From Lacrimispora saccharolytica (GTDB taxonomy: Bacteria; Bacillota; Clostridia; Lachnospirales; Lachnospiraceae): a DNA stretch of 64,000 bases. How positions within the stretch are numbered: the first letter of the stretch is position 1; each line of letters begins with the position of its first letter. Of this stretch, positions 17,232 through 27,043 are shown piece by piece. Location: the NCBI GenBank assembly GCA_016899975.1, contig JACJJN010000010.1, forward strand, positions 44,682 through 108,681. Direction: 5' to 3'. Under the pieces are notes generated by a model. The model was not told the origin of the DNA. It ran no database searches and saw only the letters and a program-made list of their open reading frames with translations. Made by a program: the position numbers and the translations under genes.

Positions 17232-20108
17232 TTATGATATCATATTTACAAAAAAAATAAAAGAGTTCCTTTTTCTTTTTGCCAGCCGTCTTTGTCTCAA
17301 AGTTCTGGAAATTCCCCACCAGATCACACTGCCTGCTGCCGTTCCCAAAGACAGCGTTACCCCTGCGGTAATCCCCGGTGTCCGGTATCTCAGAACAATC
17401 TCATGATCCCCTTCTTCCAGCTCCAAAGCCACATACATGGTATTTGCTTTTTTCAGTTCGGTCTCTGCTCCATCCACCCACGCGGTCCATCCCTGACTGT
17501 AGGGAATCGCGATAAGCAGCGCTTCCGCGCGGTCCGCATGAATGGTTCCTGAGATCTCATTGGCGTCCAACACAATATTTTCCAGCACATTTTCTTTTCT
17601 TGCCGCGGTGTATTCCGCCAGTTTTGCCGTCGGCTGACAGACAACGGAAATCTCTTCAAAGGTATAGTATCCCGCATTCATAAAATTAAGCGTGATGGAA
17701 TCAGCGGTCTCCTCGCGATATCCTGTGTTCACCAGAAAATCAACTTTTCCGGTATTAAATCCGCCGGCTTCATTCAGATAGTTCAGATTTTTCGAGACAG
17801 TTCCGCAGACCACCTGAATCGCTGCGCCTTCCGCCTTTGTCCAGTTCCGGTCTTCCTGCTTCACCTGATTCTGTTCGTAGACAGTAAGCCTTTCCCACTC
17901 TTCTTCTGTATACTGTTCCGAAGGCCGGACTCCTTCAAAATCCAGTCCTTCAATAATGAGATACGTCTCACTCTGTGGAATTCCTGTAAAAGTCAGAGTC
18001 ATGGATGCCCCGGGCTTTCTGACAAAAATACCATTCTCTGTTCGCTCGATCCCGTCTCCGATCGTCTCCGTGTATTCCACCGTCACATCCTCATACTCCG
18101 GCTCCGCCCGTTCCAGGCTGCTGTCCTCGAGAACAATTCCCTGCAGCAGCGCCTGCTGTTTTTCCGTGACGCTCAGTGTCTCATATTCTTCTCTTGAAAT
18201 CCACCGGTCATAGGTATAGCCCAGAGGAAGCCAGTTGTCATTTTCATAAACAGAAATCTTTGAAGCATCCAGCCCCTGAACCGTCTGACCCTGGGCTTCT
18301 GCCTGAGCCGCCTGCTGTGCATCCTCCCCGATCCAACGGGTCGCTGCATTGCGGCTGTACCCATAGGGCAGATACCCTTCCGCGCCGGAATGGACGCCAA
18401 AATACCGGACCGACGCGAGAGCATCCAGAAAGCTTCTTCCGTCAAGGCCTGTATAGCGGTAATCCAGATCCTGGTTCAGATACAGTTCCCTTTGAAACTC
18501 CCCGTAGGAATTTTCCGACAGACTCCAGTAGGAAGCAACTCCGTGTACTCCCAGCTGCAGAGCTTCATTGTACCATCTGGTAGTTCCATACTGATCATAT
18601 CTCCACACAGATCCATCCGCAAGTTCTGCCGCAACAGCCGTCGCAGAATTGTCTGTCAGCGCAAGCAATGCCTCATTGTTCTCTGTAAAATCCGCCAGAT
18701 AATTTTCTTCCTGCGGCGAATACTGGTATGCTCCCTGAAGGATCAGACACAGAATCAGTCCGGAAAGCATCACACCGCGGAAAACTTTCTCTGATTTTAC
18801 CAGCCATTCCCGGCAGTTCAGCACACAGACAAGGATTCCCAGCGTGACCAGCGCCGCCAGCGCCATTTCCATCCGGCACTTTTCATTGACAAGACAGATT
18901 CCCGCATAAAGAATCGTCGCCGCCGCCAGTCCTTTCTTCTGCTTCTCTGTCAGACAGGAAAGATCCGGCCAGATTTTCACAAACAGATAGGCGACGATCA
19001 TCGCTGCCGCCCAGGAAAAACGGTTGGTCTCGTAGGAAAAACCGTTCAGCACATGGCCTGCATAAGGCAGCAGCATGCATCCAAACATCAAAAGCAGGCT
19101 CACCTTATACACCGTCCGCTTTTTCCGCTGCAGAAACAGAAGGAAGATTGCCACAACGCCGAACGCCGTATATCCCATGTTATTCCAGTATCCGGCGCCT
19201 CCGGTTAAAACTGCAGGGATCAGCCAGCTATAGTAAGAGGACGGATAGAGTAGTGGAATCGCCCTTTCGCTTTGAAATCTTCCTGCAGAAAACAGGCAGA
19301 TTGCCACAGGGATCAGTGTCACCGCCGCCAAAAGTATGGAAATCAGAGAAAATCCCAGAAATTTTCCAACCCATGGCGCCATTTCACGAATCCGGATCTT
19401 CCCAAATATCCTCACATACCGCGCCGCGCAGTATCCCAGAATCATAAAGCAGATCATATATCCAAAATAGAAATTGCTGATGACGGAAACTGCCAGCATT
19501 CCGATATACAATCTCGAGCTTTTTTTCTCAAAAATCTTCTCAATCCCCATCAGAATCAGAGGAAAATAGATCATCGGATTCATAAAATACGGATGGCGCA
19601 CCGCTCCAAGGATTGTCCAGAAACAAAATGCATAGAGCAACGCTCCCATCAGCGTAGGGAATTTTTCATTTTTCCGGTACAGGCAGTAAGCGGAAAAGCT
19701 CAGGCCAGACAGATAAATCCGCAGAAGGATCAGCAGGGAATAGAATTCATCCATCCATGCCTCTTTCGGCACAAACGCCGCCAACAGTGTCAGCGGATCT
19801 CCCAACACGTAATAATTCAGTGTTGTGATAATATCCGCGCCATATCCGATATCCATACTCCACATAGGGATCTCCAGCCTGTGTTCCGTCAGAAGCGTGG
19901 AGAAAATCTCCCTCAGCCACTCCCGGTAGTAAAGGAGGGCATTGAAATGCTGCGGAATCCCATCATAAGCCCATATGAACGTCTTTCCATTGAGATAGAA
20001 AAAAGAAAAGACACAAAGACTGATGATCAAAAAACATCCGGAATAGCCGAGAACATAATTCCATCCCCGCTGTTTCCTTGTTTCCACTTTCTTCTTTTTC
20101 ACTCTCAT
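17232..20108 (-). CDS. YfhO-family membrane protein, probable GT-C glycosyltransferase (copy 1)
   Basis: This 958-residue protein has about a dozen membrane helices in the N-terminal two thirds and a large external C-terminal part (~residues 500-920). The first loop has the family pattern (FYLNGKTFIWAYDGIPQHFN). YfhO of Bacillus and relatives finish extracellular glycosylation of lipoteichoic or wall polymers from an undecaprenyl-phosphate sugar. The ATG at 20108 is chosen because AAGGAG lies six bases upstream and it overlaps the stop of the neighbouring paralogue by 4 bp; earlier in-frame starts lie inside that gene. The copy is closely related to the next gene along most of its length, including RHPYFMNPMIYFPL in both. 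Confidence 0.9.
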   Translation of the reverse strand: MRVKKKKVETRKQRGWNYVLGYSGCFLIISLCVFSFFYLNGKTFIWAYDGIPQHFNALLYYREWLREIFSTLLTEHRLEIPMWSMDIGYGADIITTLNYYVLGDPLTLLAAFVPKEAWMDEFYSLLILLRIYLSGLSFSAYCLYRKNEKFPTLMGALLYAFCFWTILGAVRHPYFMNPMIYFPLILMGIEKIFEKKSSRLYIGMLAVSVISNFYFGYMICFMILGYCAARYVRIFGKIRIREMAPWVGKFLGFSLISILLAAVTLIPVAICLFSAGRFQSERAIPLLYPSSYYSWLIPAVLTGGAGYWNNMGYTAFGVVAIFLLFLQRKKRTVYKVSLLLMFGCMLLPYAGHVLNGFSYETNRFSWAAAMIVAYLFVKIWPDLSCLTEKQKKGLAAATILYAGICLVNEKCRMEMALAALVTLGILVCVLNCREWLVKSEKVFRGVMLSGLILCLILQGAYQYSPQEENYLADFTENNEALLALTDNSATAVAAELADGSVWRYDQYGTTRWYNEALQLGVHGVASYWSLSENSYGEFQRELYLNQDLDYRYTGLDGRSFLDALASVRYFGVHSGAEGYLPYGYSRNAATRWIGEDAQQAAQAEAQGQTVQGLDASKISVYENDNWLPLGYTYDRWISREEYETLSVTEKQQALLQGIVLEDSSLERAEPEYEDVTVEYTETIGDGIERTENGIFVRKPGASMTLTFTGIPQSETYLIIEGLDFEGVRPSEQYTEEEWERLTVYEQNQVKQEDRNWTKAEGAAIQVVCGTVSKNLNYLNEAGGFNTGKVDFLVNTGYREETADSITLNFMNAGYYTFEEISVVCQPTAKLAEYTAARKENVLENIVLDANEISGTIHADRAEALLIAIPYSQGWTAWVDGAETELKKANTMYVALELEEGDHEIVLRYRTPGITAGVTLSLGTAAGSVIWWGISRTLRQRRLAKRKRNSFIFFVNMIS

Positions 20109-22942
20109 CTTCTTCTCCTTATTCTTCGGTTCCTCCTTTGCCGGATCCGATCCAGATGCCACAGAATCACGCAGACGGTTCCTCCGCCCAACGTCAGTAT
20201 CCATCCGGCAGTCAGGCCAGGCGTCCGGTAGGTCAGTACAATCTCATGATTTCCCGCTTCCAGCTCCAGCGCCATGAACATGGTATTCGCTCTTTTCAGC
20301 TCTGTTTCCACTCCGTCAACGGTGGCAGTCCAGCCTTCGCTGTATGGGATGGTGAGACAGAGCGCCTTCGCCTGATCCAGTGCAATTTCCCCGGAAATCC
20401 TGTTCGTTCCGATTTCCACATGTTCCAGGCTGTCCTGTTCCCTCTCTTCCACATAACTGGTGAGATTTTCCACCGGCTGGCACACCACCGAACAGTTATC
20501 AAAAGAATAGTGACCCGCCTGCTGGAAGACAACGGTGATGGTCTGCATGCCTTCGGAACTGTAACCGGCGTTGACGAGATAATCATGGATTCCCGCATAA
20601 AAATTATGCCTGTGGTTCAGGTAGCTGATATTCTTAACGCCGTTTCCATGGATGCTCAGAGTGGCGGCGTCCGGCTGTGTCCAGTCCGCATCCTGCTGCC
20701 TGATCTGATTTCTTTCATAGACCGTCAGATTAGCCCACTCCTCTTCCGTATAACCATCGGAAGGACGTATTCCCTCATAGTCCAGTCCTTCAAGGATCAG
20801 ATAAGTTTCGCTGTCCGGTACGCCTCCAAAAGTCAGGGTCATGGAAGCTCCCGCTTTTCTCACCAGAAGGCCGCCCTCCTCCTGTTCGATTCCATCCGAA
20901 TACTGTACCGTATATTCCTGTGTCTGATCTTCAAACACTGGAGTTGCCCTGGAAAGACTGCTTTCTTCCAGGACAATTCCCTGAAGCAGCGCCTGCTGTT
21001 TCTCCGTCACTGAAAGAGCTTCATACTCTTCTCTGGAGATCCATGAGTCATAGGTGTATCCAAGCGGCAGATTATTCTGCGATCCATAAACTGCCGTCTT
21101 CACCGCCTTCAATCCGGAAGTATCCTTACCTTCCGCTTCGTATTCCTGAGCAGTCTCCGCATCCCGGCCTACCCATCGGGTCACCGTGTTCTGAGAAAAA
21201 CCGTAAGGCACATAACCTTCTCCTCCTGCTGCCACGACAAAGTACTTCACCCCGGTCAGCGCGTCAAGAAAACTCCGGCTGTCCAGGTTCTGATACAGGA
21301 AATTCCTCTGCAGATTCAGATACATCTCCTTCTGGAACTGGAAAATGGAAGAATCCGCAAGGCTCCAGTAATAGGTGACGCTGTTCAGCCCCAGGGCAAG
21401 ATTGGCGTTGTGATACTGCCACGCCTCTGTTCCGTACTGGTCATAGCGCCAGAAAGAATCATCTCCCGTTTCCGCCGCCGCAGTACTCGGCGAATAAGCC
21501 GTAAGATTCAGCAGCGCACCGTTGTTTTCCGTAAACTCTCCCACATAATTTCCTTCGGAAGGAGCGTATTTGAAAAATCCCTGGAACACAAGGCTCAAAA
21601 TCAGCCCGAACAGGGCGCAGCTTCGAAACAGCCGCAGTTTTTTCTGCTGCATCCAGGAAATCCCGACGGTCAGCAACCACAGAATCAGCGCGGTCAGAAG
21701 AATCAGCGCGGAAAGCACCCCCTTCGTCCTTCCCTCATCCATGACAAGACACAAGGCTCCATAGCCGATGCACGACAGGATGAGAATCCGTTTCTGCCGC
21801 TCTATGAGTGTTCTGAGTTCCGGCCAGGTATGTACAAAAATATAGGCGACAAGCATCCCATAAGCCCACGCATACCGATTTGCCGCATAGGAACCTCCAT
21901 TCATCACATAACCGGCAAACGGCAGCAGCATAAACAGGGTCATCACAACAAATCCTGCTTTCAGCAGCGTGTTTTTTCTCTTCTGCAGAAACAGGAGAAA
22001 GATTCCCAGAAGCCCATAAGCCGTATATCCCATTTCACTCCAGTTTCCCGCTTCCCCATACAGGAACGCCGAAACAAAATTTTTATAATAGGACTTTGGA
22101 TACAAGAGAGGGATCCATCGGTCCGCGGACATTCTGCCTGCCGAAAGCGCACAGACAGCCACCGGCAGCAGGATCACCGCCGAAAGCATCAGCGCGATGA
22201 CCGAATATCCGAGAAATCTTCCGACCCAGCCTGCCGTCGTTTTCAGTTCAAAGGTTCCAAAAACAGCTTTGTACCGGAAAATACAGTAAAGGATCACCAG
22301 AAGGCAGATCATATAACCGAAATAAAAATTGCTCAGCACCGCCGCCGCAAGAGAAAAAATGTAAAGAAACGGACGTCTTTTCTCAAAAATCCTGTCAACC
22401 CCAGCCAGTACCAGCGGAAAATAAATCATCGGGTTCATAAAATACGGGTGCCGTACCGCCGCATAGATTGTCCAGAAGGAAAACGCATACAGCAGAGCGC
22501 CCATCAGGATCGCCGATGAATGCTCTTTTCTCTGAAAGCAGAAAAAGGAAAACGTCAGTCCTGCAAGGTAGATCCTCAGCAGGATCAGCAGCGTATAAAA
22601 TTCATCCATCCACTCCACCTTCGGCACAAAGACCGACAGCAGATTCAGCGGGTCGCCGTAAGCATAGTAGTGCAGTGTCGTCAGGATATCCGACCCGTAG
22701 CCGATCTGGAGATCCCACAGCGGAATCTCCAGTCTGTGTTCCACGAAAAGGTTTCTCAGGATTTCCCTCAGCCAGGACCTGTAATAGATAAGCGCGTTAA
22801 AATGCTGCGTCACACCGTCACTGTCCCACACGAATGTCTTTCCGTTCAGATAAAAGGCGGAAAAGACAAGGACAGCCGTGACCAGAAAACACAGCGTATA
22901 GATCATAAGGTAATTCTTTTTCGTTTTTCTTTTTACGGTCAT
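20105..22942 (-). CDS. YfhO-family membrane protein, probable GT-C glycosyltransferase (copy 2)
   Basis: This 945-residue paralogue of the adjacent gene has the same layout: first loop FYLNGKTFVWDSDGVTQHFN, GYGSDILTTLHYYAYGDPLN, and a long external domain rich in aromatic and acidic residues, followed by a last helix and a basic tail. I place the start at the ATG at 22942 because it overlaps the SDR stop codon by 4 bp, the same coupling used by its neighbours, though the ribosome site is weak. Two retained copies suggest they add different sugars or modify different positions. Specificity is not predictable. Confidence 0.9.
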   Translation of the reverse strand: MTVKRKTKKNYLMIYTLCFLVTAVLVFSAFYLNGKTFVWDSDGVTQHFNALIYYRSWLREILRNLFVEHRLEIPLWDLQIGYGSDILTTLHYYAYGDPLNLLSVFVPKVEWMDEFYTLLILLRIYLAGLTFSFFCFQRKEHSSAILMGALLYAFSFWTIYAAVRHPYFMNPMIYFPLVLAGVDRIFEKRRPFLYIFSLAAAVLSNFYFGYMICLLVILYCIFRYKAVFGTFELKTTAGWVGRFLGYSVIALMLSAVILLPVAVCALSAGRMSADRWIPLLYPKSYYKNFVSAFLYGEAGNWSEMGYTAYGLLGIFLLFLQKRKNTLLKAGFVVMTLFMLLPFAGYVMNGGSYAANRYAWAYGMLVAYIFVHTWPELRTLIERQKRILILSCIGYGALCLVMDEGRTKGVLSALILLTALILWLLTVGISWMQQKKLRLFRSCALFGLILSLVFQGFFKYAPSEGNYVGEFTENNGALLNLTAYSPSTAAAETGDDSFWRYDQYGTEAWQYHNANLALGLNSVTYYWSLADSSIFQFQKEMYLNLQRNFLYQNLDSRSFLDALTGVKYFVVAAGGEGYVPYGFSQNTVTRWVGRDAETAQEYEAEGKDTSGLKAVKTAVYGSQNNLPLGYTYDSWISREEYEALSVTEKQQALLQGIVLEESSLSRATPVFEDQTQEYTVQYSDGIEQEEGGLLVRKAGASMTLTFGGVPDSETYLILEGLDYEGIRPSDGYTEEEWANLTVYERNQIRQQDADWTQPDAATLSIHGNGVKNISYLNHRHNFYAGIHDYLVNAGYSSEGMQTITVVFQQAGHYSFDNCSVVCQPVENLTSYVEEREQDSLEHVEIGTNRISGEIALDQAKALCLTIPYSEGWTATVDGVETELKRANTMFMALELEAGNHEIVLTYRTPGLTAGWILTLGGGTVCVILWHLDRIRQRRNRRIRRRR

Positions 22943-24003
22943 TCTTTCTGTTCCATTTCCCATATCATTCTCTCGAAGGTGTCTTTCAGGGAAACCCCCG
23001 GTCTCCATCCCAGCTCCTGCAGTTTCTTCGTATCCAGATTCATATGCAGTTCGGGAGCGTAGCCAAATCCCTGTATATTTTCCGTCACCTCACAGCGTAC
23101 ACGGATTTTCTGCTTTCCAAAGTTCTCCGCGACCATCACTGCCATTTCATAGATGGAGCAGTAACTCTCTTCATTTGCGGCATTGTACGCTTCTTTTTCT
23201 TTTCCCCGGAGAAGAACGATCAGGATTGCCCGGACCGCGTCTGTCACATCCAGATAACTTCTTTTTGTCCCTCCTCTGGTATGGAGCACAATATCCCTCT
23301 GCTCCAGCGCACATCTGGCAAACTCCGCAAACACCCTTGTATCCTCATACGAAACGCCCGATCCGAACGTCTGGGTCAGGCGCAGGATCTTTGCGGGAAC
23401 CCCGTACTCTTCACAGTAGGAACTGCACAGACACTCGCACATTCTTTTGCTTTCCGGATAAGAACTTCTCACTGCCATGGTGTCCAGATCCGTTCCCCGG
23501 TCTTCCGTAATCTTTTCATCCGTCTGAGGCGCCCCGTATACTTCCATGCTGGACAGGTATACAAATCCCGAAACCTTCTTTTCCGCCGCCAGCTGCAGCA
23601 CATTGGCGGTTCCGCAGACTGCCGTCCGTATGGTCTCCACCGGTTCGTTTACAAATGCCCGGCTGGATGTCTGGCTCGCCCCGTGGATCACAAAATCCAC
23701 ATCGCCTTCCACCGCCGGAAGGTCTTCCACATTCCCGACCAGGAATTTCAAATCCGCGCAGACCTTTCTTTCCCCGGCAAACATCTTTTCCGCTTTTTCC
23801 CGGCTTCTTGTCAGTGCCAGAATTTTGATCCCCAGCGAATCTTTTCTGCTTTTATACACAAGCGCCCGGACCAGAAACTTTCCGATCAGCCCGGTAGCTC
23901 CTGTAATCAGCATCGTTTTTCCCCTCAATTTTTCCCAGTCTATGGATGGATCTTCTGCGACCCTGTCCATATCCCTCTGAAATCGCTGTTCTTTTTCTGT
24001 CAT
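22939..24003 (-). CDS. NAD-dependent epimerase/dehydratase (extended SDR)
   Basis: This 354-residue protein has an NAD site TGATGLIGKFLVRAL and the SDR active-site pattern with serine (VYLSSMEVYG) and SSYPESKR (Tyr, Lys). A substrate-loop region (YEDTRVFAEFAR, GGTKRSYLDVTDAVRA) is typical of nucleotide-sugar epimerases and decarboxylases. AAAGGA precedes the ATG at 24003. It lies 19 bp after the IspD/TarI-like cytidylyltransferase. The pairing suggests it acts on a CDP-linked compound or makes the substrate that the cytidylyltransferase activates. The exact reaction is unknown. Confidence 0.85.
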   Translation of the reverse strand: MTEKEQRFQRDMDRVAEDPSIDWEKLRGKTMLITGATGLIGKFLVRALVYKSRKDSLGIKILALTRSREKAEKMFAGERKVCADLKFLVGNVEDLPAVEGDVDFVIHGASQTSSRAFVNEPVETIRTAVCGTANVLQLAAEKKVSGFVYLSSMEVYGAPQTDEKITEDRGTDLDTMAVRSSYPESKRMCECLCSSYCEEYGVPAKILRLTQTFGSGVSYEDTRVFAEFARCALEQRDIVLHTRGGTKRSYLDVTDAVRAILIVLLRGKEKEAYNAANEESYCSIYEMAVMVAENFGKQKIRVRCEVTENIQGFGYAPELHMNLDTKKLQELGWRPGVSLKDTFERMIWEMEQKE

Positions 24004-24022
24004 TTTCTGTCCTTTCCATCTT

Positions 24023-24757
24023 TCAGCCAAAAATCTGGCTGTTTTCTCGGGCATCCACAAGCGCCCGGAAAATATAAAAATCCATCGGCGTGGTGATCTT
24101 GATATTTTCCATACATCCCATGACGGTAAACAGCTGCAGTCCATAGTGCTGCATCAAGCAGGCGCTGTCGATATAATCATTTTCCCCCGCCTGCTCCGCC
24201 TTCTTATGGGCATCGTACAGATCTCTGAGCCGGAACGTCTGCGGCGCGCGCAGAAGAAGGCATCTGCTCCTGTCAAAAATCTGGCTTGTCTCGTTTTCCC
24301 GTTCACCCTTTGTTCCCACCGTTTCCACCACCGGCGCAACGGTGACCGCATTTCCATGCTCTCTGGCACACTGGATGTTCCTGGTGATATCCTCCGCCTC
24401 GATCAATGGACGCACGCCGTCATGAACCAGCACAAAACTGTCCTCCGAACAGAGCTCATGGATCTTGTACACTCCATGACGGATGCTTTCCTGTCCCGTC
24501 TTTCCTCCCAGGACGATGGCGCGCACCTTCCGGATACCATATTTTTCAATCAGTTCTTCCAGATATGTCTGCCATCCTTCCACACATACCACCACGATCC
24601 CGTCAATCTCCGGATGCTTTTCAAAGACTTCCAATGTATAGATGATGATGGGTTTCCCATACAATTCCAGAAACTGTTTGGGCTTCGTTCCGCTTTTCAT
24701 GCGCTGTCCGACGCCTCCGGCGAAGATCAGCACCATATTTTCCGTATCTTTTCCCAT
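24023..24757 (-). CDS. IspD/TarI-like cytidylyltransferase
   Basis: This 244-residue GT-A-like nucleotidyltransferase has VLIFAGGVGQRMKSGTKPKQF (CTP-binding loop with conserved Gly, Arg and Lys), GGKTGQESI, and the metal-binding FVLVHDGVRPL. These are the hallmarks of IspD and TarI/Bcs1. In a polymer locus the enzyme is more likely to make a CDP-activated polyol or sugar (for example CDP-ribitol) than an isoprenoid precursor. The following SDR gene and the CDP-glycerol-type polymerase in the neighbouring operon fit this. True IspD in the genome would be expected near isoprenoid genes. Confidence 0.88.
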   Translation of the reverse strand: MGKDTENMVLIFAGGVGQRMKSGTKPKQFLELYGKPIIIYTLEVFEKHPEIDGIVVVCVEGWQTYLEELIEKYGIRKVRAIVLGGKTGQESIRHGVYKIHELCSEDSFVLVHDGVRPLIEAEDITRNIQCAREHGNAVTVAPVVETVGTKGERENETSQIFDRSRCLLLRAPQTFRLRDLYDAHKKAEQAGENDYIDSACLMQHYGLQLFTVMGCMENIKITTPMDFYIFRALVDARENSQIFG

Positions 24758-25756
24758 TTATATCCCTTCTTTTCCCGTTTTTTCCTTCAGCCACCGGATC
24801 ATCTTCCATGCCGAACAGGCTGCCGGGTATCCGGCGCAGACCGCCAGACACCGGATCTTAAAAATCTTTCCCACCTGATCATTTCCGATAATTTTCCACA
24901 CGTACCGCTTCATCTCTGCCTTTAATCTTTTAAAAATGGCTTTGCTCTCCGCAGACCCGTCCAGAAGCCGCGGAATATATTCGATGATTTTCAGCCCGCA
25001 GCGGTACTGTGCCGCCGGAACGACTTCCGGGTAATGCATTTCCATATACTCCAGTTCTTCTCTCGCTGCTGTCAGCCCATACAGATGACGTTCCTCTATT
25101 TTGGAACTCATAATACTGTTATCATTCTGAAAATAATAATAAATCCGTTTTTTTCCTACCGCCACCGTATCACACGCGGCAATGATATGGTAAGTGCCGG
25201 CAAGATCTTCATGAATGCATGCCGGATACGGATGATCCAGAAGCAGCCTGCGCCGGTAGATCTTGCCCCAGGGGGCAACTCCGAATTCTTTTCCGTAGCA
25301 CATGGCTTTCAGCGCCTCCACCCGGGACAGTTTCTTTTCCTGTTCCACGGGATACACTCTGCCAAAGTCAATGTGCTCCCGGCTGTCCCAGACACAAAAG
25401 CCGCTCACTGCCGCCAGTTCCACCTGATATTTTTCCATCAGCGTTTCCAGATAATCCAGATAATCGACGGATACTCCGTCATCTGCGTCCATAAATACGA
25501 TATATTCTCCTTTTGCAGCCTGCACCCCGTGATTTCTTGCCGGACCCGGCCCCTGGTTTTTCTGATGAACCACCCGGACATTCTCATAGTTTTCCGCGTA
25601 CTCTTCGCAGATCTCACCGCTGCGGTCCGGAGATCCGTCATCCACCAGAAGGATCTCATAATTCTCATAGGTCTGTCGCAGCAATCCTTCCACGCACCGT
25701 TCCAGATACTGCTCTGCCTTATATACAGGCACCACCACACTGATCAAAGGCTTCAT
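24758..25756 (-). CDS. Family 2 glycosyltransferase
   Basis: This 332-residue GT2 has ISVVVPVYKAEQYLERCV, VDDGSPDRSGEIC and VFMDADDGVSVDYLD (DxD). It ends in a weakly hydrophobic, basic tail. The ATG at 25756 has AAGGGAG seven bases upstream; a TTG further up has poor spacing. It is the first gene of the long minus-strand unit that runs to the left edge, and ends immediately before the cytidylyltransferase gene. It acts in the cytoplasm on a lipid-linked intermediate. The donor is unknown. Confidence 0.9.
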   Translation of the reverse strand: MKPLISVVVPVYKAEQYLERCVEGLLRQTYENYEILLVDDGSPDRSGEICEEYAENYENVRVVHQKNQGPGPARNHGVQAAKGEYIVFMDADDGVSVDYLDYLETLMEKYQVELAAVSGFCVWDSREHIDFGRVYPVEQEKKLSRVEALKAMCYGKEFGVAPWGKIYRRRLLLDHPYPACIHEDLAGTYHIIAACDTVAVGKKRIYYYFQNDNSIMSSKIEERHLYGLTAAREELEYMEMHYPEVVPAAQYRCGLKIIEYIPRLLDGSAESKAIFKRLKAEMKRYVWKIIGNDQVGKIFKIRCLAVCAGYPAACSAWKMIRWLKEKTGKEGI

Positions 25757-25785
25757 CTCATACTCCCTTTCCTGTTGTTCCAATC

Positions 25786-25811
25786 CTGTCAGATTTTTAT
25801 GAACATGACAG
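25786..25811. promoter_or_regulatory. Inverted repeat in leader of the long minus-strand unit
   Basis: Perfect 6-bp arms CTGTCA (25786-25791) and TGACAG (25806-25811) flank a 14-base loop, 30 bases before the start of the glycosyltransferase at 25756. On the minus strand a TGCTATCAT extended -10-like element lies just upstream (around 25815-25823). The repeat could be an operator or an mRNA leader hairpin. Function is inferred from position only. Confidence 0.35.
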
Positions 25812-25884
25812 TCTCATGATAGCATATTTGTTTTCAAAAAAAAACCCCCGCCTGGAAACCGATGTACGGCGTTCAGTCAACTGA

Positions 25885-25928
25885 CCGGTTACAAACCGAT
25901 TGCTTCCGTGTTTTTTCTATGCTAAGAT
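25885..25928 (+). promoter_or_regulatory. Candidate promoter with upstream inverted repeat for the plus-strand glycosyltransferase
   Basis: CGGTT ACA AACCG (25885-25897) is a perfect inverted repeat just before a weak -35 TTGCTT (25900-25905). A 17-base spacer leads to a -10 TAAGAT (25923-25928). The gene begins 29 bases further on. The match to consensus is moderate, so regulator-assisted transcription is possible. Confidence 0.4.
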
Positions 25929-25957
25929 AAAGGAAACTTGAAAAAGGCGGAAATCAT

Positions 25958-27025
25958 ATGACGAAATCAGACCAGCCGATGATCACCATGATCATCCCGG
26001 CATACAATGCAGAAAAAACCGTCCGGCATGCAGTGGAGAGCCTGCTGCGGCAGACGTATCAGGATATGGAGATCATTATCATCGAAGACGGAAGCACCGA
26101 CGAGACCCGTCCGATCCTTCAGGAACTGGAGGCATCCAGTCCTTTGATCACAGTCATTTACAAGGACATCAACGAAGGTCTCAGCGCCGGACGAAATTCC
26201 GGCATGGAACGGGCGCGGGGGACCTATATCGGATTTCTCGACGCGGATGACTGGATGGAAGCGGATCTGCTGGAACAGATTTACCGGCAGGGGATCCGGA
26301 AGGACGCGGATCTGATCCTGTGCGGCTACAGCCACGACACGATGGACCCGCAGCGCACCCAGGTGAAGATCAGCCGTCAGGTCGCCATGCCTTCCTGCTT
26401 CCTTGTGGAAAAACAGGAAATCGTCCGGTATGCCGCCCACTGCGACACCCATAAAATGTTTGCCTACACCTGGAACAAATTCTATCGAAGATCTCTGATC
26501 AAAAACGAGGCGCTGAAATTTTCCAGCCAGACGCTGATCGAAGATTTTCTTTTCAACTGTCAGTTCTGGGAACAGATCAGCCGGCTTTCGATTGTTGATA
26601 CGGCAAAGTATCATTATGTAAAAGCTTCTTCCGAAGCGCTGACACAGAAATTTCTTTCAGATTACTACGAAATCATGGAACTGAGATACCAGGCAATCCG
26701 GAATCTGGCGGTTTCCCACTCTGTCTTTCAGGGCGAAATCCGGGAACAGATCTGCAGTATCTTTATCAAACATCTGATCGCCGGAATGGCGCGGGACTGT
26801 TCGCCGAAAAGCGGATACTCAATAAAGATAAGAAGAAACCGGATCCGAAAACTGCTGAGGACTTCGTCCGCCCGTGAATGCCGGATCTGGGCAAAAGCCT
26901 CAAACAGGCAGGAAAAACTTTGTAATTTTGTATTCAAAAGCAATTCCGTCCTGCTCAATCTTCTGACCGCCTCACTTCTTTACCGGATGCAGACACGTTC
27001 CAATGCCTTTGACCGTTTAAAATAG
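25958..27025 (+). CDS. Family 2 glycosyltransferase, divergently transcribed
   Basis: This 355-residue GT2 has ITMIIPAYNAEKTVRHAVESL, IIEDGSTDETRP and FLDADDWMEADL (DxD near residue 95). The C-terminal half is basic, without membrane helices. It is the only plus-strand gene inside the polysaccharide locus and is bounded by its own promoter region and a strong bidirectional terminator, so it is expressed separately. It may add an optional or regulated side-chain sugar. The donor is unknown. Confidence 0.88.
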   Translation: MTKSDQPMITMIIPAYNAEKTVRHAVESLLRQTYQDMEIIIIEDGSTDETRPILQELEASSPLITVIYKDINEGLSAGRNSGMERARGTYIGFLDADDWMEADLLEQIYRQGIRKDADLILCGYSHDTMDPQRTQVKISRQVAMPSCFLVEKQEIVRYAAHCDTHKMFAYTWNKFYRRSLIKNEALKFSSQTLIEDFLFNCQFWEQISRLSIVDTAKYHYVKASSEALTQKFLSDYYEIMELRYQAIRNLAVSHSVFQGEIREQICSIFIKHLIAGMARDCSPKSGYSIKIRRNRIRKLLRTSSARECRIWAKASNRQEKLCNFVFKSNSVLLNLLTASLLYRMQTRSNAFDRLK

Positions 27026-27043
27026 CATCACAGATATTCCAAG

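Noticed and set aside
5448..25889. CGTTCAG-N-CAACTGACCGG-Y near 5448-5467 and again at 25870-25889 (18 of 20 identical), considered as a shared operator.
   Set aside because: A rough count of 20-mer pairs in 64 kb on both strands predicts several such matches by chance, and the two sites differ in context.
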